Shown in pieces: positions 50,907 to 60,533 of a stretch of 64,000 nt of DNA (position 1 is the stretch's first letter; the number at the start of each line of letters is the position of its first letter). Both the position numbers and the translations under genes were made by a program. The notes under the pieces are model-generated. The model saw nothing but the letters and a program-made list of their open reading frames with translations. It did no database searches and was not told where the DNA came from. The stretch is from Sulfidibacterium sp964549335 (lineage in GTDB: Bacteria; Bacteroidota; Bacteroidia; Bacteroidales; F082), in contig CAZJUQ010000038.1 in the NCBI GenBank assembly GCA_964549335.1, forward strand, positions 1 through 64,000. The letters are read 5' to 3'.

Positions 50907-53900
50907 GTGATTTTACCGGATTTGCATTCGGTGATATCATTATTAACAAAGCGGAAAACACTTCTGCCGTTAACGGTTTTATTATTCACATTGCTTACAA
51001 ACACAGCGGTTACGGCTCAAAACCAACAAGCCGCCGGGGACTCGTTGTCCACCGATTCGGAGATTTTTTTCGGACAACTGTCAGGATTTTTGCTCAACAC
51101 CCAATCGAAAACATACAAAGAACGATCGCAAAAATTGCTCGACAGGTTTTACCAAAGCTGGTCGGTAGGACGTTTTAACAAAAATGAAAAAACGGCAATA
51201 AGAAACCTTGTGGAAAAGATGCGACGACGCAAAATGCGGACATTTCCCGACCTTTACAACTACATTTACAACCTGACATTATTAGCCGAATCGAACCAGC
51301 CGCCCGGAAGCATAATCGACTGGCATGCATTCGCCTCGAAACTGTTGGACAAAAAGAAACTCCAGGATTTTTACGACTTCTTGGATTTTAACAGGAAACT
51401 TTTCGAAAAGAGTGCTTTTTACGATAAAAAATCATTTGTCTGGTATTACCGTCAGGGACGTTTCAGATTTAGTTTCGACTCCACTTTCCGGCTCAATTTC
51501 GACCACCTTAATCTGGTGATAGCAAGTCGTAAAGATTCTGCCATTTTTCCCAAAACAAAAGGTTTTTTCGATTACAATCGTAAAATCTGGAAAGGCGAAA
51601 AGGGAATTTTAAAATGGCGTCGTTTCGGAGATGAATACGGCGATAAAATTTATGCAAAATTCGACAATTACACTCTGAATGTTACCGGCTCGCTATTCGA
51701 AATAGATTCGGCAAGACTCTATTACAAACGTTTTTTTAACAATCCTGTTCTCGGAAAACTTACCGAAAGGGTTATGGTAAGCCCCCCGGGTAAAAGAAGT
51801 TCGTACCCCCGTTTCGAAAGTTACAGAAGCGACTTTGTAAGAAAAGATATCTACCCCGGCATCGACTATACCGGAGGTTATCAATTGCGAGGACTTAAAC
51901 TTTACGGCTACGGAAACAACAACGGTAAACCCGAAATAAAAATGTATTACAAAAACAAACCCGTGGCTGTGATACTTTCGGATATGTTTAAACTCGCCGA
52001 AGATAAAATAAATGCCTCAAACGCTAAAATAACCTTTTACATAGAAAAAGATTCCATTTTCCACCCCGGCTTACTGTTCCGTTATTCCGTCAAAGACAAC
52101 CAAGCGGTATTTTACAACGACGACAACAGCTCCGACATTGTCCCTTTTTACGACAGTTATCACAAAATAGACATGTATGTCCCCGCCATTTATTGGAATT
52201 TGAGTACCGACAGTATAATTTTCAAACGCCTCAGAGGTGTAAACCCCGTAAACAAAGCAAAATTCAAATCGGCTAACTTTTTCTCCCCCGAAAACTTTTA
52301 CCGTATGCAAGGCATTGACGACATAAACCCGCTTTATGTTCTGGCAAACTACTCATATACATACTCAACCCGTACCGTTTCGGTGGATAACTTCGCCATG
52401 TTTATGAAAAAACCTCCCGAACAAATTACATCGCTGTTTATCAGAATGGCAAAAAAGGGGCTTTTGGTTTACGACTCAAAACGAAAAAAGGCTTTCCTTA
52501 AAGAGAGATTTTTCTATTTCCTCGATGCCAAAGCCGGACGTATCGACTACGATGTTTTACATTTCAACTCAACGGTAACCAACGGCGCCAATGCATCGCT
52601 TAACCTCAAAACCAACATCCTGGATATTTACGGTGTATCTCAAATTTATATCAGCGACTCGCAGAACGTTTACATATACCCTTACGACAAACGAATTGCC
52701 GTGCGGAAAAACCGCGACTTCTCATTTAACGGACAAGTTCACGCCGGACTGTTCGATTTTTATGCCCACCAAAGCACTTTCGTTTACGACAGCTTTATGT
52801 TAAGCCTCAATTATGTGGACTCCATGGCTTTCAAAATAAAATATAACGACACCATATTGAACAAAAGTAAATACATAAAGGTAAAAAACGTACTGCAAAA
52901 CCTAAACGCCACCATATACATCGATAAACCCGACAATAAATCGGGGAAAAAACGCTTTGCACAATACCCCATTCTGGTTAGCCACGACGAATCGTTTGTC
53001 TATTACAATAAAAAGAGCATCCAAGACAGCACTCTCACACCCGACAGGTTTTATTACAAGGTGGAACCTTTTGTTTTCGACTCATTATTAAAATTCAGCA
53101 CCGACGGACTCTCGTTCAAAGGCGAACTGTACTCCGGCGGCATTTTCCCCGTTATAAAAGAACCTTTGAAAGTTATGCCCGATTTTTCTCTCGGATTTTA
53201 CCACAAAACCGGCGACAAAGGATATGAAATTTACGGCGACAAAGGTATTTTCGGTGAAGAAATCACTCTCGACAACAACGGCTTTACAGGTAAAGGGAAC
53301 CTCCGTTTTCTAAGCATTAATACCGTCTCGGACAAGTTTGTCTTCTATCCCGACTCGCTTTATGCTTTTGCCTGGGATTTTTCGGGCGACGAAAATACAA
53401 ACCCTTACGACTTCCCCTACGTCGATGCCGACTCGGTATATATTCACTGGAAAGTGGATACCAATAACATGAGAGTCATTCCCGCCGAACATCCCTTTAT
53501 CCTTTACAGCAGTTCAAATTTCTCGGGAATAATGGATATTAATCCCGGCTACATGAAAGGTAACGGAATTTTTAAGTTCGACAGGGCTTCCATAAAATCG
53601 AAAGATATTAATTTTAAACACAACGGCCTTACCGCCGACTCGTCCGATTTCACCCTGGTCGATTCGTCGGGCAAAAAAGTGGAATTCGCCGCACAAGGTT
53701 ACTATACATCAATAGACTTCGACAAACAAAAAGGTTGGTTTAACCACTTGTACGACAACACCTACCTGAAATTCCCCTCAAACCAATATATCTCAACGCT
53801 CGACGAGGGTGAATGGATTATGAATAAAGACCGCTTGAAACTCTACTCCAAAGCCGATACGGGTAATCTCCTTTATAGCGGAAATGCCGGTGTGCGTGAA

Positions 53901-55451
53901 CTTATTAAATGGAACGGTGCAGGTTCCCAATTCGTTTCGGTAAATCCCGATCAGGATTCTCTGCGTTTTTATGCCAACAAAGCATGGTATAACATAAGAG
54001 AAGCTTCGATAGATGTTGAAGGAGTTCCCTTTGTCAAAGTTGCCGATGCCGTGATTTTGCCATACAAAAAGAGAATTACCATTCTACCCCGGGCAAAACT
54101 GAAAACCCTTGAAAAAGCACAATTGTACACCGATACCGTTATGTTCTACCACCATGTTTACGATGCCGATATCGATATATTCTCGCGTCACCAATACATG
54201 GCAAAAGGTTATGTGGATTACGTGGATATTAACGGAACCAAACAACCCGTATTTTTTGACAACATATCGGTAAACAGTAGTGGTGAAAGTACAGGTTACG
54301 GCACCATTCCGCAAGAGGAGATGCTGTTCCTAAGTCCTAACTATTTTTATTACGGCGATATAAGTTTCGTGTCAAGACGGAAATTATTCAACTTTAACGG
54401 AGCGTTCCGCCTGAATCAGGATTGTACGGCAGGCGGCGAAACAAATTGGGTGAAATATGTCGGCGAAATAGACCCGCAAAATGTTATTTTTAACATAACC
54501 ACCACAATGACAGATACCGACAGTATTCCCGTCTATTTCGGCTTGGCATACGACCCCCTTTCAGGCGACTTTTACCCCCTTATCCCCGGAAAACTCAATT
54601 CCGGCGACGACAACATCTTTATCTCGGCAACGGGAATACTCGACTACAACAAAAAAACAAACTCTTTCAGAGTGGGAACAAGCGAAGCCCTGTACAAAAA
54701 CGATTATACCGACAACTTTGTTGCTCTTAATACCACAAAGTGTATTTTGTACGGAGACGGCTTTTTCGATATGAACCTGAAAACACCAATGGTAAAAGTT
54801 ACTGCCGCGGGCAAATTCAAACACGAAATAATACCCCATAAAACCGTTATAAATACATATTTGGCTTTAAATTTCACCTTCGATAAAATTGCTCTTCAAA
54901 CCATTGCCGACAGCATCAGGCATTTCAGCGGAAAACCTGCCGACATTTCCAAAGGAGTATATCCGCTCGCCATCAGAAAAATGCTTGGCAAAATTAAAGG
55001 CGGACTGGCTTTAAACGAATTGACACTGTACGGAAAAATGAAAAAAACACCCGTGGAACTGCAATCAACCCTTACATTCCCCGAAATAAAACTGGTTTGG
55101 AATAAAAATTTAGAAGCCTTTGTGTCGGAAGGTAAAATAGCTGTGGGAAATATCGGTAACAATACGGTGAATAAACTGTGCGACGGTTTCATAGAAATAC
55201 GTCCGGGTCGTTCGGGCAGCGAAATAAATATCTTGATTAAAGACAACAATAAAAAATGGTACTTCTTCTCTTATGCCCACAATATAATGCAGTTTGTTTC
55301 GTCCGATACATACCTGAACGACTATGTTGCAAACATCGGCGAAGACAAACGTATCTTAAACCCGAAAAGCGACGAAAACTACTACGAATATGTAATATCC
55401 ACAAAACGTAAAATGGTAAACTTTTTGCGAAAAATCGAAGAAAACCGGTAA
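50907..55451 (+). CDS. Giant exported beta-rich protein, family unknown
   Basis: A ~1,514-residue protein of unknown function. A hydrophobic segment 'LLPLTVLLFTLLTNTAVTAQ' forms the signal peptide. The first ~150 residues are basic and helical; the rest alternates short strands rich in Tyr, Phe, Asp and Lys ('GKIYAKFDNYTLNVTG'-like runs), without Cys-rich, ATPase or protease motifs. It resembles large periplasmic or outer-membrane scaffold proteins, but I cannot name a family. The start is uncertain: GTG at 50907 is 2 bp after prmA; an in-frame ATG at 50874 would overlap prmA. A TPR-protein gene follows 43 bp downstream, suggesting a two-gene unit. Confidence 0.8.
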   Translation: MILPDLHSVISLLTKRKTLLPLTVLLFTLLTNTAVTAQNQQAAGDSLSTDSEIFFGQLSGFLLNTQSKTYKERSQKLLDRFYQSWSVGRFNKNEKTAIRNLVEKMRRRKMRTFPDLYNYIYNLTLLAESNQPPGSIIDWHAFASKLLDKKKLQDFYDFLDFNRKLFEKSAFYDKKSFVWYYRQGRFRFSFDSTFRLNFDHLNLVIASRKDSAIFPKTKGFFDYNRKIWKGEKGILKWRRFGDEYGDKIYAKFDNYTLNVTGSLFEIDSARLYYKRFFNNPVLGKLTERVMVSPPGKRSSYPRFESYRSDFVRKDIYPGIDYTGGYQLRGLKLYGYGNNNGKPEIKMYYKNKPVAVILSDMFKLAEDKINASNAKITFYIEKDSIFHPGLLFRYSVKDNQAVFYNDDNSSDIVPFYDSYHKIDMYVPAIYWNLSTDSIIFKRLRGVNPVNKAKFKSANFFSPENFYRMQGIDDINPLYVLANYSYTYSTRTVSVDNFAMFMKKPPEQITSLFIRMAKKGLLVYDSKRKKAFLKERFFYFLDAKAGRIDYDVLHFNSTVTNGANASLNLKTNILDIYGVSQIYISDSQNVYIYPYDKRIAVRKNRDFSFNGQVHAGLFDFYAHQSTFVYDSFMLSLNYVDSMAFKIKYNDTILNKSKYIKVKNVLQNLNATIYIDKPDNKSGKKRFAQYPILVSHDESFVYYNKKSIQDSTLTPDRFYYKVEPFVFDSLLKFSTDGLSFKGELYSGGIFPVIKEPLKVMPDFSLGFYHKTGDKGYEIYGDKGIFGEEITLDNNGFTGKGNLRFLSINTVSDKFVFYPDSLYAFAWDFSGDENTNPYDFPYVDADSVYIHWKVDTNNMRVIPAEHPFILYSSSNFSGIMDINPGYMKGNGIFKFDRASIKSKDINFKHNGLTADSSDFTLVDSSGKKVEFAAQGYYTSIDFDKQKGWFNHLYDNTYLKFPSNQYISTLDEGEWIMNKDRLKLYSKADTGNLLYSGNAGVRELIKWNGAGSQFVSVNPDQDSLRFYANKAWYNIREASIDVEGVPFVKVADAVILPYKKRITILPRAKLKTLEKAQLYTDTVMFYHHVYDADIDIFSRHQYMAKGYVDYVDINGTKQPVFFDNISVNSSGESTGYGTIPQEEMLFLSPNYFYYGDISFVSRRKLFNFNGAFRLNQDCTAGGETNWVKYVGEIDPQNVIFNITTTMTDTDSIPVYFGLAYDPLSGDFYPLIPGKLNSGDDNIFISATGILDYNKKTNSFRVGTSEALYKNDYTDNFVALNTTKCILYGDGFFDMNLKTPMVKVTAAGKFKHEIIPHKTVINTYLALNFTFDKIALQTIADSIRHFSGKPADISKGVYPLAIRKMLGKIKGGLALNELTLYGKMKKTPVELQSTLTFPEIKLVWNKNLEAFVSEGKIAVGNIGNNTVNKLCDGFIEIRPGRSGSEINILIKDNNKKWYFFSYAHNIMQFVSSDTYLNDYVANIGEDKRILNPKSDENYYEYVISTKRKMVNFLRKIEENR

Positions 55452-55494
55452 TAACCTCCGCACAGGCAAACCGGAAATCTACAACTGTCAACAG

Positions 55495-56991
55495 ATGAAC
55501 AAAAAACTTTTATACATAACCGCACTATTCTCTCTTTTAATACCGGTTAATAAACTGACGGCACAAATCAGCTACAAAATCACACCCGGCGGATTGAAAG
55601 CCCTTGAAGCCGTTTACGATTTGAGAGTCAACGACGCCGAAAAAATTCTCGACAAAGAGTTGAAGAACCACCCCCAAAACCATTACACATACTTTTTGTT
55701 AAATTATTGCGACGTTTTCAAGGTCATGTATAACCCCTCACGCAAAGCTTTCGACGAGTTTGAAAAATCGGCTGAAAAATACATGACCATTGTGGAAAAC
55801 GATAAAGACACCTCACTGTTGCACCTCGCTTCGTTGTACGAAATGAAACTGTACAGGGGAGTGTTGAAAATAAAATTCGGCGAAAAATTCAGCGGACTCA
55901 GATATGCTTACGGCTCATACAACGGAGTACACGATTTGTTGAAAAGACATCCCGGTTATGCACCCATGCAAAAACTGGACGGAATGTTCAATATTGCCTT
56001 ATCAAACATGCCCTCTTTTGTAAAATTTTCCGTAAGCCTTTTCGGGGTATCAGGAAACTATATTGACGGTGTTAAAATAATGGAGGAATACTACAACAAA
56101 GTAAAACAGCGCAAAACATATAACATCGAAGCCGCCTTGTTTATGATTTTTGCCAACAAACTAAACAAAACCCCTCAAAAAGCATACAACTTTATCAAAA
56201 CCCTGCCCGACTCAATCTCAAATATTAAAATACTCCTGTTTTTTAAAGCAAATCTCGCATACCGCACAGGACACAACGAAGAAGCCGCCGGTTATTTAAA
56301 AAAATTTAACTCGCAAAATATTCAATATCCATTCCCCTTTTATCACTACCTCATGGGCAAAATATTACTTCGAAAACTCGACTACAAAGCCGTGTACCAT
56401 TTCGACAGATTCCTCGTCCAAAACAACAATAAAGATTACCTGAAAGAGATAAATTACAAACTCGCCCTGACCTATCTAATTAAAGGCGACATCCAAAATT
56501 ATGAAAAATACAAAAATAGAGCCTGCACAACCGGTGACGAGATAACGGAACGCGACCGCGAAACAATTTACGACTGCCGCTTTAACCCTTTGCCCGACAT
56601 TAATCTTACCAAGGCCAAACTGCTTATCCAAGGCGGATATATCAACAGAGCCGGCTCAATATTAAAACAGGGAATTTCGCGCAATATTCCCACGGTTGCC
56701 GATAGCCTCGAATTTTACCTCCTAAAAGCAAAACTCATGGAAAAAGAGGGAAATACGGCAGCATCGTCCGCTTTATACCAAAAAGTTATCGACAAAGGAA
56801 AAGATTTAAAATACCAATATGCCTGCGAAGCAGCCCTCCAACTCGGAAAAAGTTACGAACGGCAAAAAAAATTTCCGCAAGCCAAATATTATTATCAATT
56901 ATCCCTCTCACTATACCAATCGGGTTTTTACGAACACCTGAACTCGGATGCCGAAAAAGGCTTGAACAGAATAAACATGCACCTGCAGTAA
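55495..56991 (+). CDS. Exported TPR-like protein
   Basis: A 498-residue protein with a signal peptide ('YITALFSLLIPVNKLTAQ'). The rest is helical with tetratricopeptide-like repeats: 'AEKILDKELKNHPQNHYTYFL', 'ALFMIFANKLNKTPQKAYNFI', 'GSILKQGISRNIPTVADSLE' and a last pair 'ALQLGKSYERQKKFPQAKYYYQ'. It probably works as a protein-binding scaffold in the periplasm. It follows the giant unknown protein gene by 43 bp and may serve the same process. Confidence 0.8.
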   Translation: MNKKLLYITALFSLLIPVNKLTAQISYKITPGGLKALEAVYDLRVNDAEKILDKELKNHPQNHYTYFLLNYCDVFKVMYNPSRKAFDEFEKSAEKYMTIVENDKDTSLLHLASLYEMKLYRGVLKIKFGEKFSGLRYAYGSYNGVHDLLKRHPGYAPMQKLDGMFNIALSNMPSFVKFSVSLFGVSGNYIDGVKIMEEYYNKVKQRKTYNIEAALFMIFANKLNKTPQKAYNFIKTLPDSISNIKILLFFKANLAYRTGHNEEAAGYLKKFNSQNIQYPFPFYHYLMGKILLRKLDYKAVYHFDRFLVQNNNKDYLKEINYKLALTYLIKGDIQNYEKYKNRACTTGDEITERDRETIYDCRFNPLPDINLTKAKLLIQGGYINRAGSILKQGISRNIPTVADSLEFYLLKAKLMEKEGNTAASSALYQKVIDKGKDLKYQYACEAALQLGKSYERQKKFPQAKYYYQLSLSLYQSGFYEHLNSDAEKGLNRINMHLQ

Positions 56992-56993
56992 CA

Positions 56994-57536
56994 CTACTCG
57001 CCGTATAGCTTGCGAAAAAATTTCAGAGCTTTACCCATATGATTTTCTACCGTTTTTACCGATATCCCCAATACCGAGGCAATCTCTTTATATTTCATGC
57101 CGTCAACTTTATGCAACCTGAATACCAAGCCCGGTTGTTTTGGCATCTTGTCGATAATCTCGGCTATTTTTTGTTCGGTCTCTTTGTTTATCAACAATGT
57201 TTCGGGGGTGAGTATCATTATTGTTCTTTCGCTCTCTTTTGCCGTTATCTCCTCCAATACCACCCTCTTTTTTCTTAAATGCGACAACACCCGGTTTCTT
57301 GTTGATTGGTAAAGATACGCCTTGGGATTGACACTTACGGTAATCTCTTTGCGCTTATTCCATATCCCTATAAAAACATCAGCTACAATCTCTTCGGCAA
57401 GAGCACTTTCGTTTAAAAACAAAAAAGCAAAATTACACAGCGATTGATAATACTTGTCGAAAAGTATTTTTAGGGCTTTTTTATCATTCTGCTTTAATCT
57501 TTTAAACAAAAATAAATCCTCAATATTATCTTTCAC
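56994..57536 (-). CDS. ECF sigma-70 factor, Bacteroidota expansion family
   Basis: A 180-residue extracytoplasmic-function sigma factor. Region 2 has 'FDKYYQSLCNFAFLFLNE' and 'AYLYQSTRNRVLSHLR'; region 4 has 'LHKVDGMKYKEIASVLGISVKTVENHMGKAL' spread over the helix-turn-helix. No anti-sigma (FecR-like) gene is next to it, unlike typical SusCD-linked members. It converges on the TPR gene with 2 bp between. Its targets are unknown; the T9SS surface genes on its other side are possible. Confidence 0.9.
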   Translation of the reverse strand: MKDNIEDLFLFKRLKQNDKKALKILFDKYYQSLCNFAFLFLNESALAEEIVADVFIGIWNKRKEITVSVNPKAYLYQSTRNRVLSHLRKKRVVLEEITAKESERTIMILTPETLLINKETEQKIAEIIDKMPKQPGLVFRLHKVDGMKYKEIASVLGISVKTVENHMGKALKFFRKLYGE

Positions 57537-57556
57537 CGAGTAAAATTATGTTTTCA

Positions 57557-57564
57557 CAAAAATA
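57557..57564 (-). promoter_or_regulatory. -7 element of the ECF sigma gene
   Basis: On the minus strand TATTTTTG (exact TAnnTTTG), 20 bp before the start codon. Confidence 0.4.
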
Positions 57565-57813
57565 CAAATCTTTTTTATGACATTTGTTAATAATAAACAC
57601 ACCCGGACCATCACATTTTTTGCAAATAAATCCGGGAATTTTTTCACTTTGGCTCTCCTCCTGCCGGCAAAGCGGAATATCCGAAAAAAAAAGAGTATTA
57701 AAACCGCTTTTGTATAGGGGTAAAATCCAACTTCCGGCGTCATTGTTTAAAACAATGGTGTTATCTCACACTATATGACAAGTAAACATAATTATTAACC
57801 AAAATGCAATATT

Positions 57814-60156
57814 ATGAAAAACAGTTACTTTGCAAAAACATTGTCAATCGGCTTTTTTTTAATAATCTTTCTCTCGGGGGGGGAAATCCTCGCCCAAAAT
57901 AATTCGTTTCTCGATTTTGATGGAAGCAACGACTATGTGAAATATTCCGATGATGCCACTTTAGGGCGTATGGATGGTGCAACCGATTATACTATTGAAG
58001 CATGGATATTTCCTGTTGACGGGAGAGTAGCTGAATATGACAGGGTCCTGCAACGTTATTATTCTTTTGCAATTGTTATGTATGATGGAAATAATGATGG
58101 AAATGTTGAGGACTGGTATTTTCAAGTTTACGATAAAGCATCGTCATCATGGAAATATTACAATACAGAAGGTGATGCAACTTTGACATTGGATGCATGG
58201 AACCATATAGCTGTTATTAATAATTCTTCAGAAGATTCATTAAAACTTTATGTAAATGGTGTTAATGTTACACAAACGGGAGGATATGCAAGTAGAAGTT
58301 TGCCTTCTTCGTCTTCCAATGATAATTTATATATCGGACAAAAAGGAAACGGGGCTTCCTATTTTGGAGGTTATATAGACGAAGTAAGATTGAAGAATAC
58401 CGCAGAGGATAAAGATGATCTTCATCATAATATTTATGATAATGAATATTCCTCCGATGCCAATACTGCTGGATTATTTCACTTTAATGAAGGAAGCGGT
58501 ACCACTACAAAAAATGAAACAAGTGGCACTAATGCAACAATAAATAACGGAGCAGTATGGAGATTATGGAGTTATAACTCAACAAACCACCTCCCCCTCT
58601 CGTATGAATGGAAAGGGAGCACCGATACCGACTGGGGCACATCGGGCAACTGGGAAGGTGGCGTACCTACCTCGGCAAACGACGTACTTATTCCCACGGG
58701 ATTAACCAACTACCCTTCGGTTAGCGGAAGCATTTCATCGCCCTCGCAATGCAACAACCTAAAAATAGAGTCGGGGGCATCATTAACGGTTCCCGTTGAT
58801 AAAGCGCTTACCGTAAACGGAGAGGTTACCAATAATGCCGGAACAAGCGGTCTGGTTATCTCTTCAAACAGCACCAACAAAAACGGTTCTTTTATTTTCT
58901 CCTCAGGAACACCTGATGCAACGGTTCAAAGATATATCGGGGCTTATTCGGGTGATAATGACGGTTGGCACGAAATAGGAGCTCCTGTCGATATGACCGT
59001 AAGCGGCAGCGGTTTTGACCCGGGTACAAATGACGATCTCTATTATTGGGATGAATCGAGCAACGAGTGGAAAAATTACAAAGCGGGTTCATTTAATTTT
59101 ACTCAAGGAAACGGCTATCTATTAGCGTATCAAACAAGCGCTACCAAAAACTTTACAGGCACTTTAACCGCATCGGACATTACATATTCCAATTTAAGTT
59201 ATACAACAGGTTCGGGGCGCCAAGGATTTCACTTGCTTGGCAATCCCTATTCATCTGCCATTTTATGGAATAACGGAGGTTGGACATTTACCAATGTGGG
59301 GACTGTTTGTTCGGTTTGGGACGAGTCGTCAGGAACGTATATAAATCCGTCTAATGGCGACCCAATTCCGGCAACAAACGGCTTTTTTGTAGAGGTTACC
59401 GACGCTTCAAACACCCTTACCATACCGGCTTCCGCAAGGTCGCACAATTCAAATGCCAATTACAAAAACAGCACAAAGAATTTACTTATTGCTAAGATAA
59501 CCAATGATGTAAACACATATAACAACACTATTAAAGTAGGCTTTAAAGAGGATGCCTCCGTGCAATGGGACCAAAAATACGATGCACATAAACTATATGG
59601 TGTTGAAACCGCACCCGAATTGTGGACAATAAGCGATAACGGAAAATTCGCCGTAAACATTTTGCCTTTTTCCAATCAGCCGTACGATATTCCCATGCAC
59701 TTTAAAGCCGGTGTGGACGATGCAAACTATACGATAACTTTTGACGGAATTTCCGGCTTTAATGAAGGGACAAATATAGTACTTGAAGATAAATTTACAG
59801 GAACTTCCATCGACCTTAATGTACAAAACAAATACACTTTTACCGGAAAAACTGGCGACAACCCCGACCGCTTCGTTTTACATTTTTACAATGTTACCGG
59901 TATCAAAGATATTGACCAAACGGCAAAACCCGCCACTATTTATGCAAACAACAATTATATTATTATTAAGTCGGCAAAAGGAAATTTAAACGGCACGGTG
60001 GAAGTATTGAACCTTTTGGGACAAATGGTGTACAGCTCTGAAATATACAATACCGGATTCTTAAAACTGAACAACCGTTTTGACAACGGTGTTTACATTG
60101 TCCGTTATCGGGGTGACAACGGTACTGTTCAATCCGGAAAAGTTGTATTGCAATAA
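57814..60156 (+). CDS. LamG-domain surface protein with T9SS type A sorting tail
   Basis: A 780-residue secreted protein. After the signal peptide (ends 'EILAQ') comes a LamG/concanavalin-like domain (about residues 30-245; 'FDGSNDYVKYSDDA', 'YTIEAWIFPVDG', 'YIDEVRLKN'), which in such proteins binds carbohydrate or protein. A middle region has typical Bacteroidota motifs ('WGTSGNWEGGVPTSAND', 'GFHLLGNPYSSAILW'). The last ~80 residues are a T9SS type A sorting domain ('GTVEVLNLLGQMVYSSE', 'GVYIVRYRG'). The LamG segment (roughly 57950-58580) uses visibly more AT-ending codons than the rest, which suggests a swapped-in domain. Confidence 0.88.
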   Translation: MKNSYFAKTLSIGFFLIIFLSGGEILAQNNSFLDFDGSNDYVKYSDDATLGRMDGATDYTIEAWIFPVDGRVAEYDRVLQRYYSFAIVMYDGNNDGNVEDWYFQVYDKASSSWKYYNTEGDATLTLDAWNHIAVINNSSEDSLKLYVNGVNVTQTGGYASRSLPSSSSNDNLYIGQKGNGASYFGGYIDEVRLKNTAEDKDDLHHNIYDNEYSSDANTAGLFHFNEGSGTTTKNETSGTNATINNGAVWRLWSYNSTNHLPLSYEWKGSTDTDWGTSGNWEGGVPTSANDVLIPTGLTNYPSVSGSISSPSQCNNLKIESGASLTVPVDKALTVNGEVTNNAGTSGLVISSNSTNKNGSFIFSSGTPDATVQRYIGAYSGDNDGWHEIGAPVDMTVSGSGFDPGTNDDLYYWDESSNEWKNYKAGSFNFTQGNGYLLAYQTSATKNFTGTLTASDITYSNLSYTTGSGRQGFHLLGNPYSSAILWNNGGWTFTNVGTVCSVWDESSGTYINPSNGDPIPATNGFFVEVTDASNTLTIPASARSHNSNANYKNSTKNLLIAKITNDVNTYNNTIKVGFKEDASVQWDQKYDAHKLYGVETAPELWTISDNGKFAVNILPFSNQPYDIPMHFKAGVDDANYTITFDGISGFNEGTNIVLEDKFTGTSIDLNVQNKYTFTGKTGDNPDRFVLHFYNVTGIKDIDQTAKPATIYANNNYIIIKSAKGNLNGTVEVLNLLGQMVYSSEIYNTGFLKLNNRFDNGVYIVRYRGDNGTVQSGKVVLQ

Positions 60157-60199
60157 TACCGTATAACATAATATATTGTAAATTAAAAAATAACAGACC

Positions 60200-60433
60200 A
60201 TGAAAAAACAGATAACATCACTTTTATTTACCATTGTTTTAACGGTTTTTACTGTCAACGGATTTTGCCAGGTACCTCCCCCGCCACCCACAGGTGCAGG
60301 TCACGGTGCAACGGGTAATCAAAACGGAGGAAGCGCCCCAATAGGTGGAGGACTCTTTATCCTTCTTGGTTTGGGCGCCGCCTACGGAGGAAAAAAACTT
60401 TATAAACTGTTCGACGAAAACAAAGAAGGTTAA
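60200..60433 (+). CDS. Small PID-CTERM-like membrane protein
   Basis: A 77-residue protein: signal peptide (to about 'GFCQ'), then a Pro/Gly-rich linker 'VPPPPPTGAGHGATGNQNGG', and a C-terminal hydrophobic helix 'APIGGGLFILLGLGAAYGG' followed by Lys/Arg. This layout matches the PID-CTERM sorting tail of Bacteroidota (usual P-I-D-G-G, here P-I-G-G-G), which is thought to be recognised and processed by a dedicated membrane enzyme. It lies 43 bp after one T9SS surface gene and before another. The function is unknown. Confidence 0.75.
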   Translation: MKKQITSLLFTIVLTVFTVNGFCQVPPPPPTGAGHGATGNQNGGSAPIGGGLFILLGLGAAYGGKKLYKLFDENKEG

Positions 60434-60455
60434 TACTTGTTTTAATACTTGTCCG

Positions 60456-60489
60456 GGTGTGTCGTTATTTTGAAACGGCACACCTTTTT
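60456..60489 (+). terminator. Intrinsic terminator after the PID-CTERM-like gene
   Basis: GGTGTG (60456-60461) pairs with CACACC (60479-60484), extended inside by CGTT/AACG, and is followed by TTTTTC. Confidence 0.7.
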
Positions 60490-60533
60490 CTTCTCGTTGT
60501 TGTTATACACAAATTTAATTGATAAACCGGAAT

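Noticed and set aside
57546..57743. Minus-strand 65-codon frame upstream of the ECF sigma gene
   Set aside because: It covers the sigma-factor promoter region, lacks coding texture and no family is visible.
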